64,000 bases of DNA from Arthrobacter sp. Soil762 (GCF_001428335.1 NZ_LMSG01000001.1:630822-694821); one strand, 5' to 3'. Positions 25,524 through 34,548 are shown, numbered from the stretch's first letter. Notes: a model not told the origin generated them from the letters alone. Program-made: numbers and translations.

Positions 25524-26561
25524 TCAGAAGTCGTATTGCTTCGCGGATTCTGCGTCAGCTTCGATCGATGCGTCGCCGAGGAAAACATTGTCGTAGCCAT
25601 CGAGCTTCTTCAGGCTGTTGTACCCCTTGATGCCCAGATCGGTACCGACTTCAATTTTGCCTCCGGTAGCGAGGATCCGTGCGATCTCCAACTGGGCCTC
25701 GCCCGCGAGAGCCGGATCCCAGAAGAAGATCTTGTCGATGCCACCCGTAGCCAGGTACTTGTTGGCAGCAGAGGGAATGGAGGTGCCCATGACGCAGATA
25801 TCCTTGGTCTTGCCTGCCTCTTCCACTGCCCGCGCGATGCCGGGGACGTCATTGCCGGCAGAACCCTGGAAGCCCTTGATGTTCGGATGCTTAGCGAGAA
25901 TCTCCTTGGCCTTCTGGTACGCAGCGGCCTCATTGTCCGTGCTCTCGATCGGATCTTCGACCCGCTTCATGTCAGGGAAGTTGGATTTTTGGTAGTCATA
26001 GGCGGCTCCCACCCACTCCATGTGGGTCTTGGCAGTAAGCCCACCAACAAACTGGACATATTCGCCTTTGCTCTCGGTGCAAGTGCCCAAGCTCTTCATG
26101 ATTTTTTCACCGTAGACAGCGTTATCGAAGGCTTCGATGTCGATATCGACATTCTCGATTCCGGTCGCCTCGTGTGCGACTGTGATGATTCCTTTAGCCT
26201 TGGCCTGCGCCAAGACGTTGGCTACGGCTTCCGGAGAGTTCGGCACAACGGTAATTGCCGTAGGCTTCTGAGCAATGAGGTCCTGGATGATCTTGATCTG
26301 CTTCTCGGGGCTGACATCGTCGCCGCCCTCGGTGCGGGTATCTATTCCTGCTCGCTTACCGTAGGCCAGCACACCTTCATCCATGCGGTCGAACCACGCG
26401 ATGCCCTTCAGCTTCACGACGGTCACCATCGTCATGTCTGACGCCTTCGCACCGTCGGAGGCGCCGCTGGCGGCCGCCCCGTCATTGACTGAACCGCAGC
26501 CCGTCATGAGCACGGCCGAGACCCCTAGGGCCAAAAACGCTGAGGTACGCAACAGCTTCAT
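25524..26561 (-). CDS. sugar ABC transporter substrate-binding lipoprotein
   Basis: 345-aa periplasmic-binding-fold protein with a lipoprotein signal ending VLMTGCGS, so it is anchored outside the membrane by the lipidated Cys. Sequence style (EGGDDVSPEKQIKIIQDLIA, TAITVVPNSPEAVANVL, HEATGIENVDIDIEAF) matches the rhamnose/autoinducer-2 (RhaS/LsrB) branch of sugar-binding proteins. The second of two adjacent ATGs is preferred because AAGGAG lies 6 bases before it. First gene of the operon, downstream of the operator cluster at 26663-26705. Confidence 0.9.
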   Translation of the reverse strand: MKLLRTSAFLALGVSAVLMTGCGSVNDGAAASGASDGAKASDMTMVTVVKLKGIAWFDRMDEGVLAYGKRAGIDTRTEGGDDVSPEKQIKIIQDLIAQKPTAITVVPNSPEAVANVLAQAKAKGIITVAHEATGIENVDIDIEAFDNAVYGEKIMKSLGTCTESKGEYVQFVGGLTAKTHMEWVGAAYDYQKSNFPDMKRVEDPIESTDNEAAAYQKAKEILAKHPNIKGFQGSAGNDVPGIARAVEEAGKTKDICVMGTSIPSAANKYLATGGIDKIFFWDPALAGEAQLEIARILATGGKIEVGTDLGIKGYNSLKKLDGYDNVFLGDASIEADAESAKQYDF

Positions 26562-26662
26562 CATTCACTCCTTTGTGATCACGCAACGCGGATGCATGAA
26601 TCCGCGCATCGGTTTCTCCGATCTGTGCATACGCTAAACGAAATACGCGCACATGTCGATAC

Positions 26663-26705
26663 TTTCGTGCAAATTCGCTAGGAATCGTGCAAATGTTGCA
26701 CGAAA
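26663..26705. promoter_or_regulatory. repeated TCGTGCAA half-sites, candidate DeoR operator
   Basis: TTTCGTGCAA (26663-26672) and TTGCACGAAA (26696-26705) form a perfect 10-bp inverted repeat. A third half-site TCGTGCAA lies between them (26685-26692). Related sequence (ACGAAATACGCGCA) occurs near 26638. The sites sit between the divergent transporter operon and deoR-type gene, so the regulator probably represses both directions here. Confidence 0.6.
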
Positions 26706-26750
26706 TCGCGCATGCCTCTACCCTTAATCCATACTGAGGAAAGGGGCCCA

Positions 26751-27524
26751 ATGTCGCGCCGCCAAGATATCGTCGAGCTCGTCGAGGAGCACGGCTTCCA
26801 AAGCGTCAACTCTCTTGCCCGGAAATTCGGAGTGGATGCTTCCACCATCCGCCGGGACCTGGAACGATTGGCGGATGAAAAGATGATCCGGCGCACCCAC
26901 GGCGGTGCCGCCGCCGTCGCGCCGCCTTCCCCTGGCTACTTAGCAGCGGATCAGCAGACAAGGGAAAAGCAGGCGATAGGTGCTGCGACGGCCGATCGGA
27001 TTCTGGAAAATCAAACGGTCCTCCTGGACAGCGGGACGACATGCCTGGAGGTTGCCAAACACCTCAACCACTCGCGCCTGACAGTGGTAACCCACGACCT
27101 TCTGGTTGGCGTTGAGGTATCACGCAAACCGCGCATCAACCTGGTATTTATTGGAGGCGAACTCCTGCCGGGAAGCACGTCGATGTGGGGCCCTGCCTCG
27201 TTGCAGCAGTTGGAGAACATGCGCATTAACGTGGCGGTTTTTGGAGCTGGCGCAGTGATGGATGACGGTATCTACGCGAGTTCCAGCTACTCCATCGAGC
27301 TTAAGCGGAAAATGCGCTCCGTCGCGGCGGAGGCATTCTTCGTAGCCGACAGCACGAAATTCGGGCGCGAAGCGCTTTTCAAGGTCTTCGGCTTCGAGGA
27401 CTTCACCGCCGGGATCACAGACGACGCGATTGATCCGATCCGTGCGGCACGCTGGCCGATCCCCCTTATTCGCGCGAGCACGGCGGCCGAACTTCCCGTC
27501 ATCGACAAAGAACACCTTAACTAG
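26751..27524 (+). CDS. DeoR/GlpR family transcriptional regulator
   Basis: 257 aa. N-terminal winged helix (RRQDIVELVEEHGFQSVNSL, DASTIRRDLERL) with the family hallmark RTHGGA, then the phosphosugar-binding domain (LDSGTTCLEVAKHL, VFIGGELLPGSTSMWGP, ADSTKFGREALFKV). DeoR proteins usually respond to a phosphorylated intermediate. Here the products of DhaKL or the FGGY kinase are candidates. I take the ATG at 26751, preceded by GAGGAAAGG; an upstream ATG at 26712 would add 13 residues without family similarity. Divergent from the importer operon. Confidence 0.92.
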   Translation: MSRRQDIVELVEEHGFQSVNSLARKFGVDASTIRRDLERLADEKMIRRTHGGAAAVAPPSPGYLAADQQTREKQAIGAATADRILENQTVLLDSGTTCLEVAKHLNHSRLTVVTHDLLVGVEVSRKPRINLVFIGGELLPGSTSMWGPASLQQLENMRINVAVFGAGAVMDDGIYASSSYSIELKRKMRSVAAEAFFVADSTKFGREALFKVFGFEDFTAGITDDAIDPIRAARWPIPLIRASTAAELPVIDKEHLN

Positions 27525-27749
27525 CAACCGTGGGTTGCCAGCAGGGCACCTCGCCCCTCTTGCCAGATGATCGCCTCCGAGCGCGAGGGCGAGGTCCCGT
27601 TCCTGCGCGTCGTGGTCGCGGAACTGCACGGCGTGCATCTCGGCCAGCCATTGCTGCTTGGGCTGGAGGTAGCCGGTCATGTGCGTCGGCGGCGGTGAGC
27701 ATCTCCCCCGGCGCTGCGGTGTCGCGGTCAGCGGGGAAGCCGTGTCAAC
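27525..27749 (-). other. unidentified remnant between two regulators
   Basis: On the minus strand an open stretch reads MLTAADAHMTGYLQPKQQ and HAVQFRDHDAQERDLALALG, protein-like in composition, but it has no clear start, ribosome site or family I recognise and runs into the back of the DeoR gene. Probably a decayed gene end. Confidence 0.35.
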
Positions 27750-28511
27750 TCAACGCTGTGGTGCAGTCGATTGCGGGGAAACCTCAGGCTGGGAAGATCC
27801 GAGGAATCCATGAAGCAGCGACGCTGTTCCCTGCAGATGATCTTGCGCCGCCTTGAAGGCTGCCTCATCGTCGCCCCGGAGTATGGCGTCCACGATTTCC
27901 TGGTGCTGCCGGTTGGAATGTTCCAGGTTGGGTTGGATAAGAGGTATCCGGTCCAGCAGGTCACTTACCTTTGAGCGGACATCCGCCACCGCGAGCGCAA
28001 GGCTTGGCGATCCGGCCACTTCTGCGATCGCCACATGGAACCTTGCGTCCTTCGGCCGGTACAGATTCGCAGGTGCACTGGCCACCTCGGCCAAAGTCCT
28101 TAACAGGTGACCGCGCTGGGCAGGTGATAACGTCGCCCTGGCCGCCAAGGATGCGGCCGCCGGCTCGAGTACGCCGCGAAAGGTTAGGACGTCGTCTACC
28201 TCGGCCGGATCGAGTTCCGGGTAGGACCCCGAACCCGCAGGGGGCCGGCTGCACACGTACGTTCCTCCATAGCGGCCGCGCTGAACGTCAACGTATCCGG
28301 CCTTCTGCAGCTCGGCCAGGGCATCCCGCAGGGTGGCGCGCGATACGCCCAGCATCTCGGCAAGTTCCCGCTCAGCTGGCAGCTTGGTCCCTACACCGAA
28401 CAGACCGAGTTTGATGTTCTGGAGCAAGCGTTCGATGGTCTCCTCGAAGGCGTTGCCGTGCCGGACCGGGCGGAGAATCGGGGCGGGGCTTCGGAGCAAT
28501 TCCTCTTCCAT
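27750..28511 (-). CDS. FadR/GntR family transcriptional regulator
   Basis: 253 aa. GntR winged helix at residues 20-90 (LPAERELAEMLGVSRATLRD, ALAELQKAGYVDVQRGRYGG) and a C-terminal all-helical FCD ligand domain with metal-type histidines (DARFHVAIAEVAGSPSLA; NRQHQEIVDAILRGD). Such proteins commonly sense carboxylates or amino-acid-like effectors. It is divergent from the amine permease/gamma-glutamyl pathway genes and is their probable regulator. The 195-bp gap contains a TGGT-N10-ACCA symmetry next to the permease start. Effector unknown; a gamma-glutamylated intermediate is a reasonable guess. Confidence 0.9.
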   Translation of the reverse strand: MEEELLRSPAPILRPVRHGNAFEETIERLLQNIKLGLFGVGTKLPAERELAEMLGVSRATLRDALAELQKAGYVDVQRGRYGGTYVCSRPPAGSGSYPELDPAEVDDVLTFRGVLEPAAASLAARATLSPAQRGHLLRTLAEVASAPANLYRPKDARFHVAIAEVAGSPSLALAVADVRSKVSDLLDRIPLIQPNLEHSNRQHQEIVDAILRGDDEAAFKAAQDHLQGTASLLHGFLGSSQPEVSPQSTAPQR

Positions 28512-28675
28512 ACGCTAATCCTAATCGGTCCAAAAACAGGCCTATGGCAGGGGCTCATTAAAGCGGGAAAAACCGCCGCACCGGCCGGAAGCAAGGTCGA
28601 ACCGAGGAAAAGTTCGTCGAGATCAAGGAACCCCTTGACCGTGCTCGTGATCTGGCACACACTGTAACGAGCTTA

Positions 28676-28693
28676 TGGTCTTATTTCATACCA
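28676..28693. promoter_or_regulatory. TGGT-N10-ACCA symmetry, candidate FadR-type operator
   Basis: TGGT (28676-28679) and ACCA (28690-28693) bracket a central TTATTTC region, 13 bases before the permease ATG. FadR-group regulators often bind TGGT/ACCA-type palindromes. Its position would block the promoter or early elongation of the permease operon. Confidence 0.4.
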
Positions 28694-28706
28694 ATACCCT
28701 TGGACG

Positions 28707-30155
28707 ATGGGAACTACAGTGGCATCCTCTGATTCAGCCCAGCTTACCGACGACAAGCGATATCTCCAGCACCGGCAACTGAAACGCGGGGCCGCGGGGT
28801 GGATCCTGCTTGCCGGACTCGGAGTTGCTTATGTCATCTCCGGCGACTTCGCAGGGTGGAACCTCGGCCTCGCCCAGGGCGGCTGGGGCGGTCTCCTCAT
28901 CGCATTTGTTCTCATGGGCGTCATGTACACCTGCATGGCTTTCGGACTCGCCGAGCTATCCTCGGCGCTTCCTGCCACAGGCGCCGGATATGGCTTCGCC
29001 CGTCGCGCACTTGGCCCCTTGGGCGGATTCGCCACCGGAATGGCCGTGCTCATTGAATACGCCGTTGCGCCGGCTGCGATAGCCATCTTCATTGGCGGCT
29101 ATGTTGAAGCGCTGGGACTCTTTGGCCTGACCAACTCCTGGCCGGTGTATCTGGTGACCTACGCTGTTTTTGTGGGCATCCATCTCCGCGGAGTGGGAGA
29201 GGCTCTCAAGATGATCTTCGGCATCACCGCAGTCGCCGTCGTCGCCCTGGCCGCCGTCGTCGTGGGCCTGATCCCACATTTCAACGCCCAGAACCTCTTT
29301 GACATAGTCCCTGACGGCTCGCCCACCTCGAGCGCTTTTCTCCCGATGGGAATCAGCGGCGCCGTCGGTGCCCTCGTGTATGGCATCTGGTTCTTCCTTG
29401 CAGTCGAAGGGGTTCCCCTGGCCGCTGAGGAGACGGCCAATCCGAAGAAGGACATGCCGCGGGGCATCATGGTCGCTGTTGTGATCCTGGTCGTCTTCGG
29501 GGCCCTGATGCTTGTACTCGTTCCGGGCGCCGCAGGGTCAGCCGCAATGAGTGAATCCGATAACCCCCTCCCGGAGGCCCTTCGCCTGGCGTACGGTGGC
29601 AATACTTTCCTGGCAGACTTCGTCAACTATGCTGGCCTCGCCGGGCTCGTAGCCAGCTTCTTCTCCATCATTTATGCCTATTCCCGCCAGCTCTTCGCGC
29701 TGTCCCGGGCAGGGTATCTTCCCAAATGGCTGTCCCTGACAGGCAAACGGCGGACCCCTTATTGGGCACTGATCGTCCCTGGCTCAATCGGCTTTTTGCT
29801 GGCAGCAATAACCGGTGACGGCGCACTCCTGATCAACATCGCCGTCTTTGGTGCAACAGTCTCCTACGTCCTCCTGAACCTCTCGCACATTGTGCTGAGG
29901 AGGAAGGAACCGGAGCTGCCCCGCGGTTACCGGACACCCGGAGGGGTCGCCACCACCTCAATCGCGCTGGTCCTTGCTGCGGTCGCGGTCGTCGCAACAT
30001 TTGTGGTCGACGTATTCGCGGCATCCATAACAGCTGCAATCTTCGGCGCGGCGCTCCTCTACTACTGGTTCTACAGCCGGCACCGCATCGTTGCAGGCGC
30101 TCCCGAAGAGGAATTCGCGCAGTTGGCTGCAGCCGAGGCCGAACTCAAGAGCTGA
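28707..30155 (+). CDS. APC family amine permease (ethanolamine permease-like)
   Basis: 482-aa amino acid/polyamine/organocation transporter with about twelve hydrophobic segments. Sequence character (VAYVISGDFAGWNLGLAQGG near 35-55, GAGYGFARRALGPLGGFATG, VEGVPLAAEETANPKKDMPRG) matches ethanolamine permeases rather than amino acid exchangers. Start at the ATG at 28707 lacks a good ribosome site, suggesting a very short or leaderless transcript. First gene of a five-gene cluster whose next member glutamylates an amine, which supports ethanolamine or a related small amine as cargo. Confidence 0.85.
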   Translation: MGTTVASSDSAQLTDDKRYLQHRQLKRGAAGWILLAGLGVAYVISGDFAGWNLGLAQGGWGGLLIAFVLMGVMYTCMAFGLAELSSALPATGAGYGFARRALGPLGGFATGMAVLIEYAVAPAAIAIFIGGYVEALGLFGLTNSWPVYLVTYAVFVGIHLRGVGEALKMIFGITAVAVVALAAVVVGLIPHFNAQNLFDIVPDGSPTSSAFLPMGISGAVGALVYGIWFFLAVEGVPLAAEETANPKKDMPRGIMVAVVILVVFGALMLVLVPGAAGSAAMSESDNPLPEALRLAYGGNTFLADFVNYAGLAGLVASFFSIIYAYSRQLFALSRAGYLPKWLSLTGKRRTPYWALIVPGSIGFLLAAITGDGALLINIAVFGATVSYVLLNLSHIVLRRKEPELPRGYRTPGGVATTSIALVLAAVAVVATFVVDVFAASITAAIFGAALLYYWFYSRHRIVAGAPEEEFAQLAAAEAELKS

Positions 30156-30217
30156 CACGCATCCCGTCACGGTCCAAAAATCTCTCTCATAAATACGATC
30201 AAAGTTACGGAAATCAA

Positions 30218-31600
30218 ATGACGAATCAAACAACCGGTACTTCCGCGCAAGGCCAACTCGGCGTCGATGAGCTGAGGGACCTGGTCGCTTCCGGTGACAT
30301 CGACACCGTTGTCGTTGCCATCACCGATTCCATGGGGCGCCTGCAGGGTAAACGCTGCGGGGCAAGGTCTTTCCTCGAAGACGTGCTGGGGCACGGGGCA
30401 GAAGGCTGCAACTACCTACTCAGCGTGGATGTGGAGATGAACACCATTGACGGGTACTCCATGTCCTCGTGGGCGAACGGCTACGGAGACATGGTGATGC
30501 GGCCCGACGTCTCCACCCTGCGCCGGGTGCCGTGGCTGGAAGGCACTGCCATGATCCAGTGCGATATCTTCTGGCTGGACGGGCGCCCCGTCTCCCAGTC
30601 CCCACGCCAGATCCTGCGCGCGCAGATCGAACGCCTGGAGGACCTGGGATACCGCGCCCATATCGGCACCGAGCTCGAATTCATCATGTTTGACGACACC
30701 TACGAAGAAGCATGGGACAAGAAATACGAGGGACTCACCCCCTCAACCCGCTACAACGTGGACTACTCCCTCCTGGCCACGGCAAGACTGGAACCGGTCA
30801 TCCGGAGCATTCGAACGGGCATGGAAAAGGCCGGCCTGGTCGTTGAATCTTCCAAGGGCGAGTGCAACCTGGGCCAGCAGGAAATCACGTTCCGATACGC
30901 AGAAGCGCTTGCTGCGTGCGACAACCACGTCTTCTACAAAAACGGGGCCAAGGAAATCGCCGCCCAACAGGGCAAGAGCATTACGTTCATGGCGAAGTAC
31001 AACGAACGTGAAGGCAGTTCCTGCCATATCCACTTCAGCTTGACCGACCTGGACGGCAATCCGGTCCTGGCCGGGGATGGCGAGCATGGCTTCAGCCCTG
31101 TCATGGAGCACTTCATCGCAGGCCAACTCGCCGGGCTGAAGGAGCTGGCCTACTTCGTCGCCCCGAACATCAATTCCTACAAACGCTTCGTAGAAGGCAG
31201 CTTCGCTCCCACAGCCATCGCCTGGGGGCTGGACAACCGCAGTTGTGCACTGCGCATCGTCGGCCGCGGTCCCAGCCTTCGGGTGGAAAACCGCGTTGGA
31301 GGCGGGGACGTCAACCCTTATCTCGCAGCCGCCGCGCTTATCGCCGCCGCCATCCACGGTATCGAGAATGAGCTCCCCCTCGAACCGATCATGACCGGTA
31401 ACGCCTACCAGTCCGACGCAGATCGCATACCCACCAACCTGCGGGACTCCCGTGCCCTGCTGACCAACAGCGAGATTGCACGCAAATCCTTCGGCGATGA
31501 AGTTGTGGACCACTACGTCTTCGCAGCGGATGTCGAGCTGAAAGCTTTTGACAGCGCCGTAACGGACTGGGAGCGCAAGCGTGTCTTTGAACGGCTCTGA
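30218..31600 (+). CDS. glutamine synthetase-like gamma-glutamylamine ligase
   Basis: 460 aa of the GSI-like GlnA3/GlnA4/PuuA group. Active-site blocks: IGTELEFIMFDD (metal glutamate near 158), ESSKGECNLGQQEI, GSSCHIHFSL (metal His), ALRIVGRGPSLRVENR (Arg and Glu) and VGGGDVNPYLAAAA. The usual tyrosine for adenylylation near the C-terminus is not apparent, consistent with a catabolic ligase. Expected reaction: glutamate + amine + ATP to a gamma-glutamyl amide. Given the ethanolamine-type permease, gamma-glutamylethanolamide is the favoured product, with polyamines or monoamines as alternatives. A 62-bp gap follows the permease. Confidence 0.88.
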   Translation: MTNQTTGTSAQGQLGVDELRDLVASGDIDTVVVAITDSMGRLQGKRCGARSFLEDVLGHGAEGCNYLLSVDVEMNTIDGYSMSSWANGYGDMVMRPDVSTLRRVPWLEGTAMIQCDIFWLDGRPVSQSPRQILRAQIERLEDLGYRAHIGTELEFIMFDDTYEEAWDKKYEGLTPSTRYNVDYSLLATARLEPVIRSIRTGMEKAGLVVESSKGECNLGQQEITFRYAEALAACDNHVFYKNGAKEIAAQQGKSITFMAKYNEREGSSCHIHFSLTDLDGNPVLAGDGEHGFSPVMEHFIAGQLAGLKELAYFVAPNINSYKRFVEGSFAPTAIAWGLDNRSCALRIVGRGPSLRVENRVGGGDVNPYLAAAALIAAAIHGIENELPLEPIMTGNAYQSDADRIPTNLRDSRALLTNSEIARKSFGDEVVDHYVFAADVELKAFDSAVTDWERKRVFERL

Positions 31601-32342
31601 TAGCTACCGCCCACGGATCGGGCTGACAACCTACTTTCAGCAGGCTTCCTGGGGCGTTTGGACAGCGGATGCGGCAGTTCTGCCGGGAACCTACGTCCAG
31701 GCGGTCGTCGCTGCCGGCGGCACTCCTGTCCTGTTGCCGCCCGTCGGCACTGACCCATCGATCGTGGAGGTCCTGGACGGACTGATCATCTCCGGAGGCA
31801 GCGACGTGGGCCCGGAACAGTACGGGGCGCAGCCCCACCGGCTCACCCGCGCCCAACCGGCCAGGGACGTGCACGATATCGCCCTGACCAGGGCAGCTTT
31901 GGACGCCGAAGTCCCCCTATTCGCCATCTGCCGGGGAGCCCAGATCCTCAATGTCGCCATGGGCGGGTCACTGATTCAGCACATCCCCGATGTGAACCCG
32001 GAGGCGGACTACCAACCGGCGCCGGGTGTATTCGGCAACGTGGAGTTCACGACGGCGCCGGGCAGCATCAGCCGGCATCTGCTGGGAGCATCGGCCAGCG
32101 CACCCTGTTACCACCACCAGGCCATGGACCGGATCGCTGACGGCCTTTCCGTCACGGCGGCGGCGGCCGACGGAACGGTGGAAGCCCTCGAAACGGCAAC
32201 GGGCGGATGGGCGCTAGGGGTCCAATTCCACCCGGAACAGAATCCCAACGATCTCCGGCTTTTCAATGGGTTCATTGAGGCTGCAACCAACTACCGCAAA
32301 AATCGAACGGAGAGCCCCGGCAATGTCCACCAGCACGTTTGA
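31581..32342 (+). CDS. gamma-glutamyl-amide hydrolase, class I glutamine amidotransferase-like (PuuD family)
   Basis: 253 aa. Class I amidotransferase triad: nucleophile Cys in FAICRGAQILN, and His and Glu in GVQFHPEQN. The N-terminus PRIGLTTYFQQ is typical of gamma-glutamyl-GABA hydrolases (PuuD), which release glutamate from gamma-glutamylated intermediates. The GTG start lies inside the end of the synthetase gene (20-bp overlap), with GGGAGCG upstream. In the proposed route it would cleave the oxidised product, for example gamma-glutamylglycine, to glutamate and glycine. Confidence 0.88.
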   Translation: MSLNGSDSYRPRIGLTTYFQQASWGVWTADAAVLPGTYVQAVVAAGGTPVLLPPVGTDPSIVEVLDGLIISGGSDVGPEQYGAQPHRLTRAQPARDVHDIALTRAALDAEVPLFAICRGAQILNVAMGGSLIQHIPDVNPEADYQPAPGVFGNVEFTTAPGSISRHLLGASASAPCYHHQAMDRIADGLSVTAAAADGTVEALETATGGWALGVQFHPEQNPNDLRLFNGFIEAATNYRKNRTESPGNVHQHV

Positions 32343-33690
32343 CGTACTGAATCCGGCAACGGAAGAGGTAATCGAGACCATAACCCTTGCAACACTCGAG
32401 GACACTGACAGGGCAATCGAAAAAGCCGTCCAGGCATTCGAGACCTGGCGCCATGTTGCCCCTGCAGACCGGGCTCTCCTGCTGCGCAGGTTTGCTGCGG
32501 CAGTAGACGCCGACCTGGAAAATCTCGCCCAGCTGGAGGTACGCAACGCCGGGCACACCATCGGTAACGCCCGATGGGAAGCAGGGAATGTCCGCGATGT
32601 CCTGACGTACTACTCCGCCGCCCCCGAAAGGCACCTTGGCCAGCAGATTCCAGTAGCTGGAGGGGTCAACATCACCTTCAACGAACCCCTCGGGGTCGTT
32701 GGGGTAATCGTCCCGTGGAACTTCCCCATGCCCATTGCCGCGTGGGGCTTCGCCCCCGCCCTTGCCGCTGGCAACACCGTCGTTCTGAAACCGGCGGAAC
32801 TGACTCCCATGACTGCCATCCGGCTCGGACAGCTGGCAAGGGAGGCAGGCCTGCCCGAAGGAGTCCTGCAGATCATCCCGGGCAAGGGCTCCGTCGTCGG
32901 GGAACGGTTCGTGACCCATCCTGCAGTGCGGAAGGTTGTGTTCACCGGTTCAACCGGCGTCGGTAAGCGGATCATGGCCGGCTGCGCTGAGCAGGTCAAG
33001 CCCGTGACCCTGGAGCTGGGCGGCAAGAGCGCCAACATCATCTTCGCGGATTCGGACCTCGATGCCGCTGCCGCAGCAGCACCCGGAGGCGCTTTTGACA
33101 ACGCCGGACAGGACTGCTGCTCCCGCTCCAGAATCCTGGTCCAGGACAGCGTCTACGAGAAATTCCTCGAGCTCCTGGAACCAGTCGTGAAGGCCCTGAA
33201 GGTCGGCGACCCCAGCGACGAGGCTTCGTTCATGGGGCCGCTGATTTCCGCAGCCCAACACCGCACAGTCTCCGGTTTCGTCCCGGACGGCTCATCTGTG
33301 GCTTTCCAGGGATCAGCGCCGGACGGCAAGGGGTTTTGGTTTCCCCCCACCGTTCTTACGCCCTCCCGCGAGGACAGGGTCATGCATGAGGAGATCTTCG
33401 GCCCCGTCGTGGCAGTCGTTCCCTTCACGGACGAAGCCGACGCACTCCGCCTGGCGAATGACTCGATCTACGGCCTGTCCGGATCCATCTGGACACGGGA
33501 CATCGGTCAGGCGCTGAGGATGGCCCGGGGACTCGAGTCGGGAAACCTTTCAGTCAACTCCCACTCATCGGTGCGCTACTCCACACCCTTTGGCGGATTC
33601 AAGCAGTCAGGACTCGGACGGGAACTCGGCCCGGACGCCCTGAACGCGTTCACCGAAACAAAAAACGTCTTCATCTCCACCAACCCATAA
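32323..33690 (+). CDS. aldehyde dehydrogenase (NAD(P)-dependent)
   Basis: 455-aa ALDH. Cofactor and catalytic blocks: PWNFPMPIAAWGFAPALAAG, FTGSTGVGKRIM, general base Glu in LELGGKSANI, nucleophilic Cys in NAGQDCCSRSR (two adjacent cysteines), and EEIFGPVVAVVPF. Start at the ATG at 32323 overlaps the hydrolase gene by 20 bp. It resembles the gamma-glutamyl-gamma-aminobutyraldehyde dehydrogenase (PuuC) branch. Here it probably oxidises the gamma-glutamylated aldehyde formed by the SDR to the acid before hydrolysis. Confidence 0.9.
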   Translation: MSTSTFDVLNPATEEVIETITLATLEDTDRAIEKAVQAFETWRHVAPADRALLLRRFAAAVDADLENLAQLEVRNAGHTIGNARWEAGNVRDVLTYYSAAPERHLGQQIPVAGGVNITFNEPLGVVGVIVPWNFPMPIAAWGFAPALAAGNTVVLKPAELTPMTAIRLGQLAREAGLPEGVLQIIPGKGSVVGERFVTHPAVRKVVFTGSTGVGKRIMAGCAEQVKPVTLELGGKSANIIFADSDLDAAAAAAPGGAFDNAGQDCCSRSRILVQDSVYEKFLELLEPVVKALKVGDPSDEASFMGPLISAAQHRTVSGFVPDGSSVAFQGSAPDGKGFWFPPTVLTPSREDRVMHEEIFGPVVAVVPFTDEADALRLANDSIYGLSGSIWTRDIGQALRMARGLESGNLSVNSHSSVRYSTPFGGFKQSGLGRELGPDALNAFTETKNVFISTNP

Positions 33691-33716
33691 CGTCCTCACC
33701 ACAAAAGGAAGAAAAA

Positions 33717-34496
33717 ATGATTGAAGTAATTTCCAACCGCCTCAAGGGACGCAGCGCTGTCATCACCGGCGGCGCCAGCGGGATCGGGCTCGCCACAGCT
33801 CGCCGCTTCGCCGCAGAAGGGGCTCATGTAGTCATCGCAGATCTGGACCCAACCGCTGGGCAGCGGGCTGCCGACGAGGTCGGCGGCCTCTATGTGAAGG
33901 TGGATGTCACCAGCGAAGAGGAAGTGAAGAACCTCTACGCCGTCACCAATGAAACGTACGGAAGCGTGGACATCAGCTTCAACAACGCCGGAATTTCGCC
34001 GGCAGACGATGCCTCAATCATCGATACAGGAATCGATGCGTGGCGCAGGGTCCAGGAAGTGAACCTGACCTCCGTTTTCTACTGCTGCAAATACGCCCTC
34101 CCTTACATGCAGGCGCAAGGGAAGGGCTCAATCATCAATACTGCGTCGTTCGTTGCGGTCATGGGTGCTGCCACTTCTCAGATCTCCTACAGCGCCTCCA
34201 AGGGCGGTGTGCTGGCCATGAGCCGGGAACTCGGCGTCGAATTCGCCCGACAGGGAATCCGGGTCAACGCACTCTGCCCGGGACCCGTCAACACGCCCCT
34301 GCTGAAGGAACTCTTCGCCAAGGATCCCGAGAAGGCAGCCCGCCGCCTCGTCCACGTTCCCTTGGGCAGGTTCGCTGAACCGGAAGAACTGGCAGCAGCA
34401 GTCGCCTTCCTCGCCAGCGACGATTCATCCTTCATCACCGCCTCGACCTTCCTGGTTGACGGCGGCATTTCAGGCGCTTACGTAACACCCGAGTGA
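33717..34496 (+). CDS. short-chain dehydrogenase/reductase
   Basis: 259-aa classical SDR. Cofactor loop TGGASGIGLATA, Asp-type NAD preference in VVIADLD, NNAG motif (FNNAGISP), catalytic Ser and YSASKGG, and the C-terminal LVDGGISGAYV. AAAGGAAG precedes the ATG. It is the last gene of the amine cluster, 26 bp after the ALDH, and a family hairpin follows. Polyamine (Puu) routes use an FAD oxidase at this step. An alcohol-type intermediate such as gamma-glutamylethanolamide would instead need exactly such an NAD-linked alcohol dehydrogenase, which favours ethanolamine as substrate. Confidence 0.88.
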   Translation: MIEVISNRLKGRSAVITGGASGIGLATARRFAAEGAHVVIADLDPTAGQRAADEVGGLYVKVDVTSEEEVKNLYAVTNETYGSVDISFNNAGISPADDASIIDTGIDAWRRVQEVNLTSVFYCCKYALPYMQAQGKGSIINTASFVAVMGAATSQISYSASKGGVLAMSRELGVEFARQGIRVNALCPGPVNTPLLKELFAKDPEKAARRLVHVPLGRFAEPEELAAAVAFLASDDSSFITASTFLVDGGISGAYVTPE

Positions 34497-34516
34497 CGGC
34501 CCGCGCATATGCGAAG

Positions 34517-34548
34517 CGGACGACGGCGGGACCTCCCGCCGTCGTCCG
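34517..34548. repeat. inverted repeat, copy at the end of the amine cluster
   Basis: Perfect 15-bp arms around CC, extended outward by AAG on the left and CTT on the right. It lies 20 bases after the SDR stop, a position suited to a terminator. Confidence 0.9.

Noticed and set aside
27120..27680. 186-codon minus-strand frame
   Set aside because: Most of it is antisense to the DeoR gene; only the first 45 residues look protein-like and are reported as a remnant.
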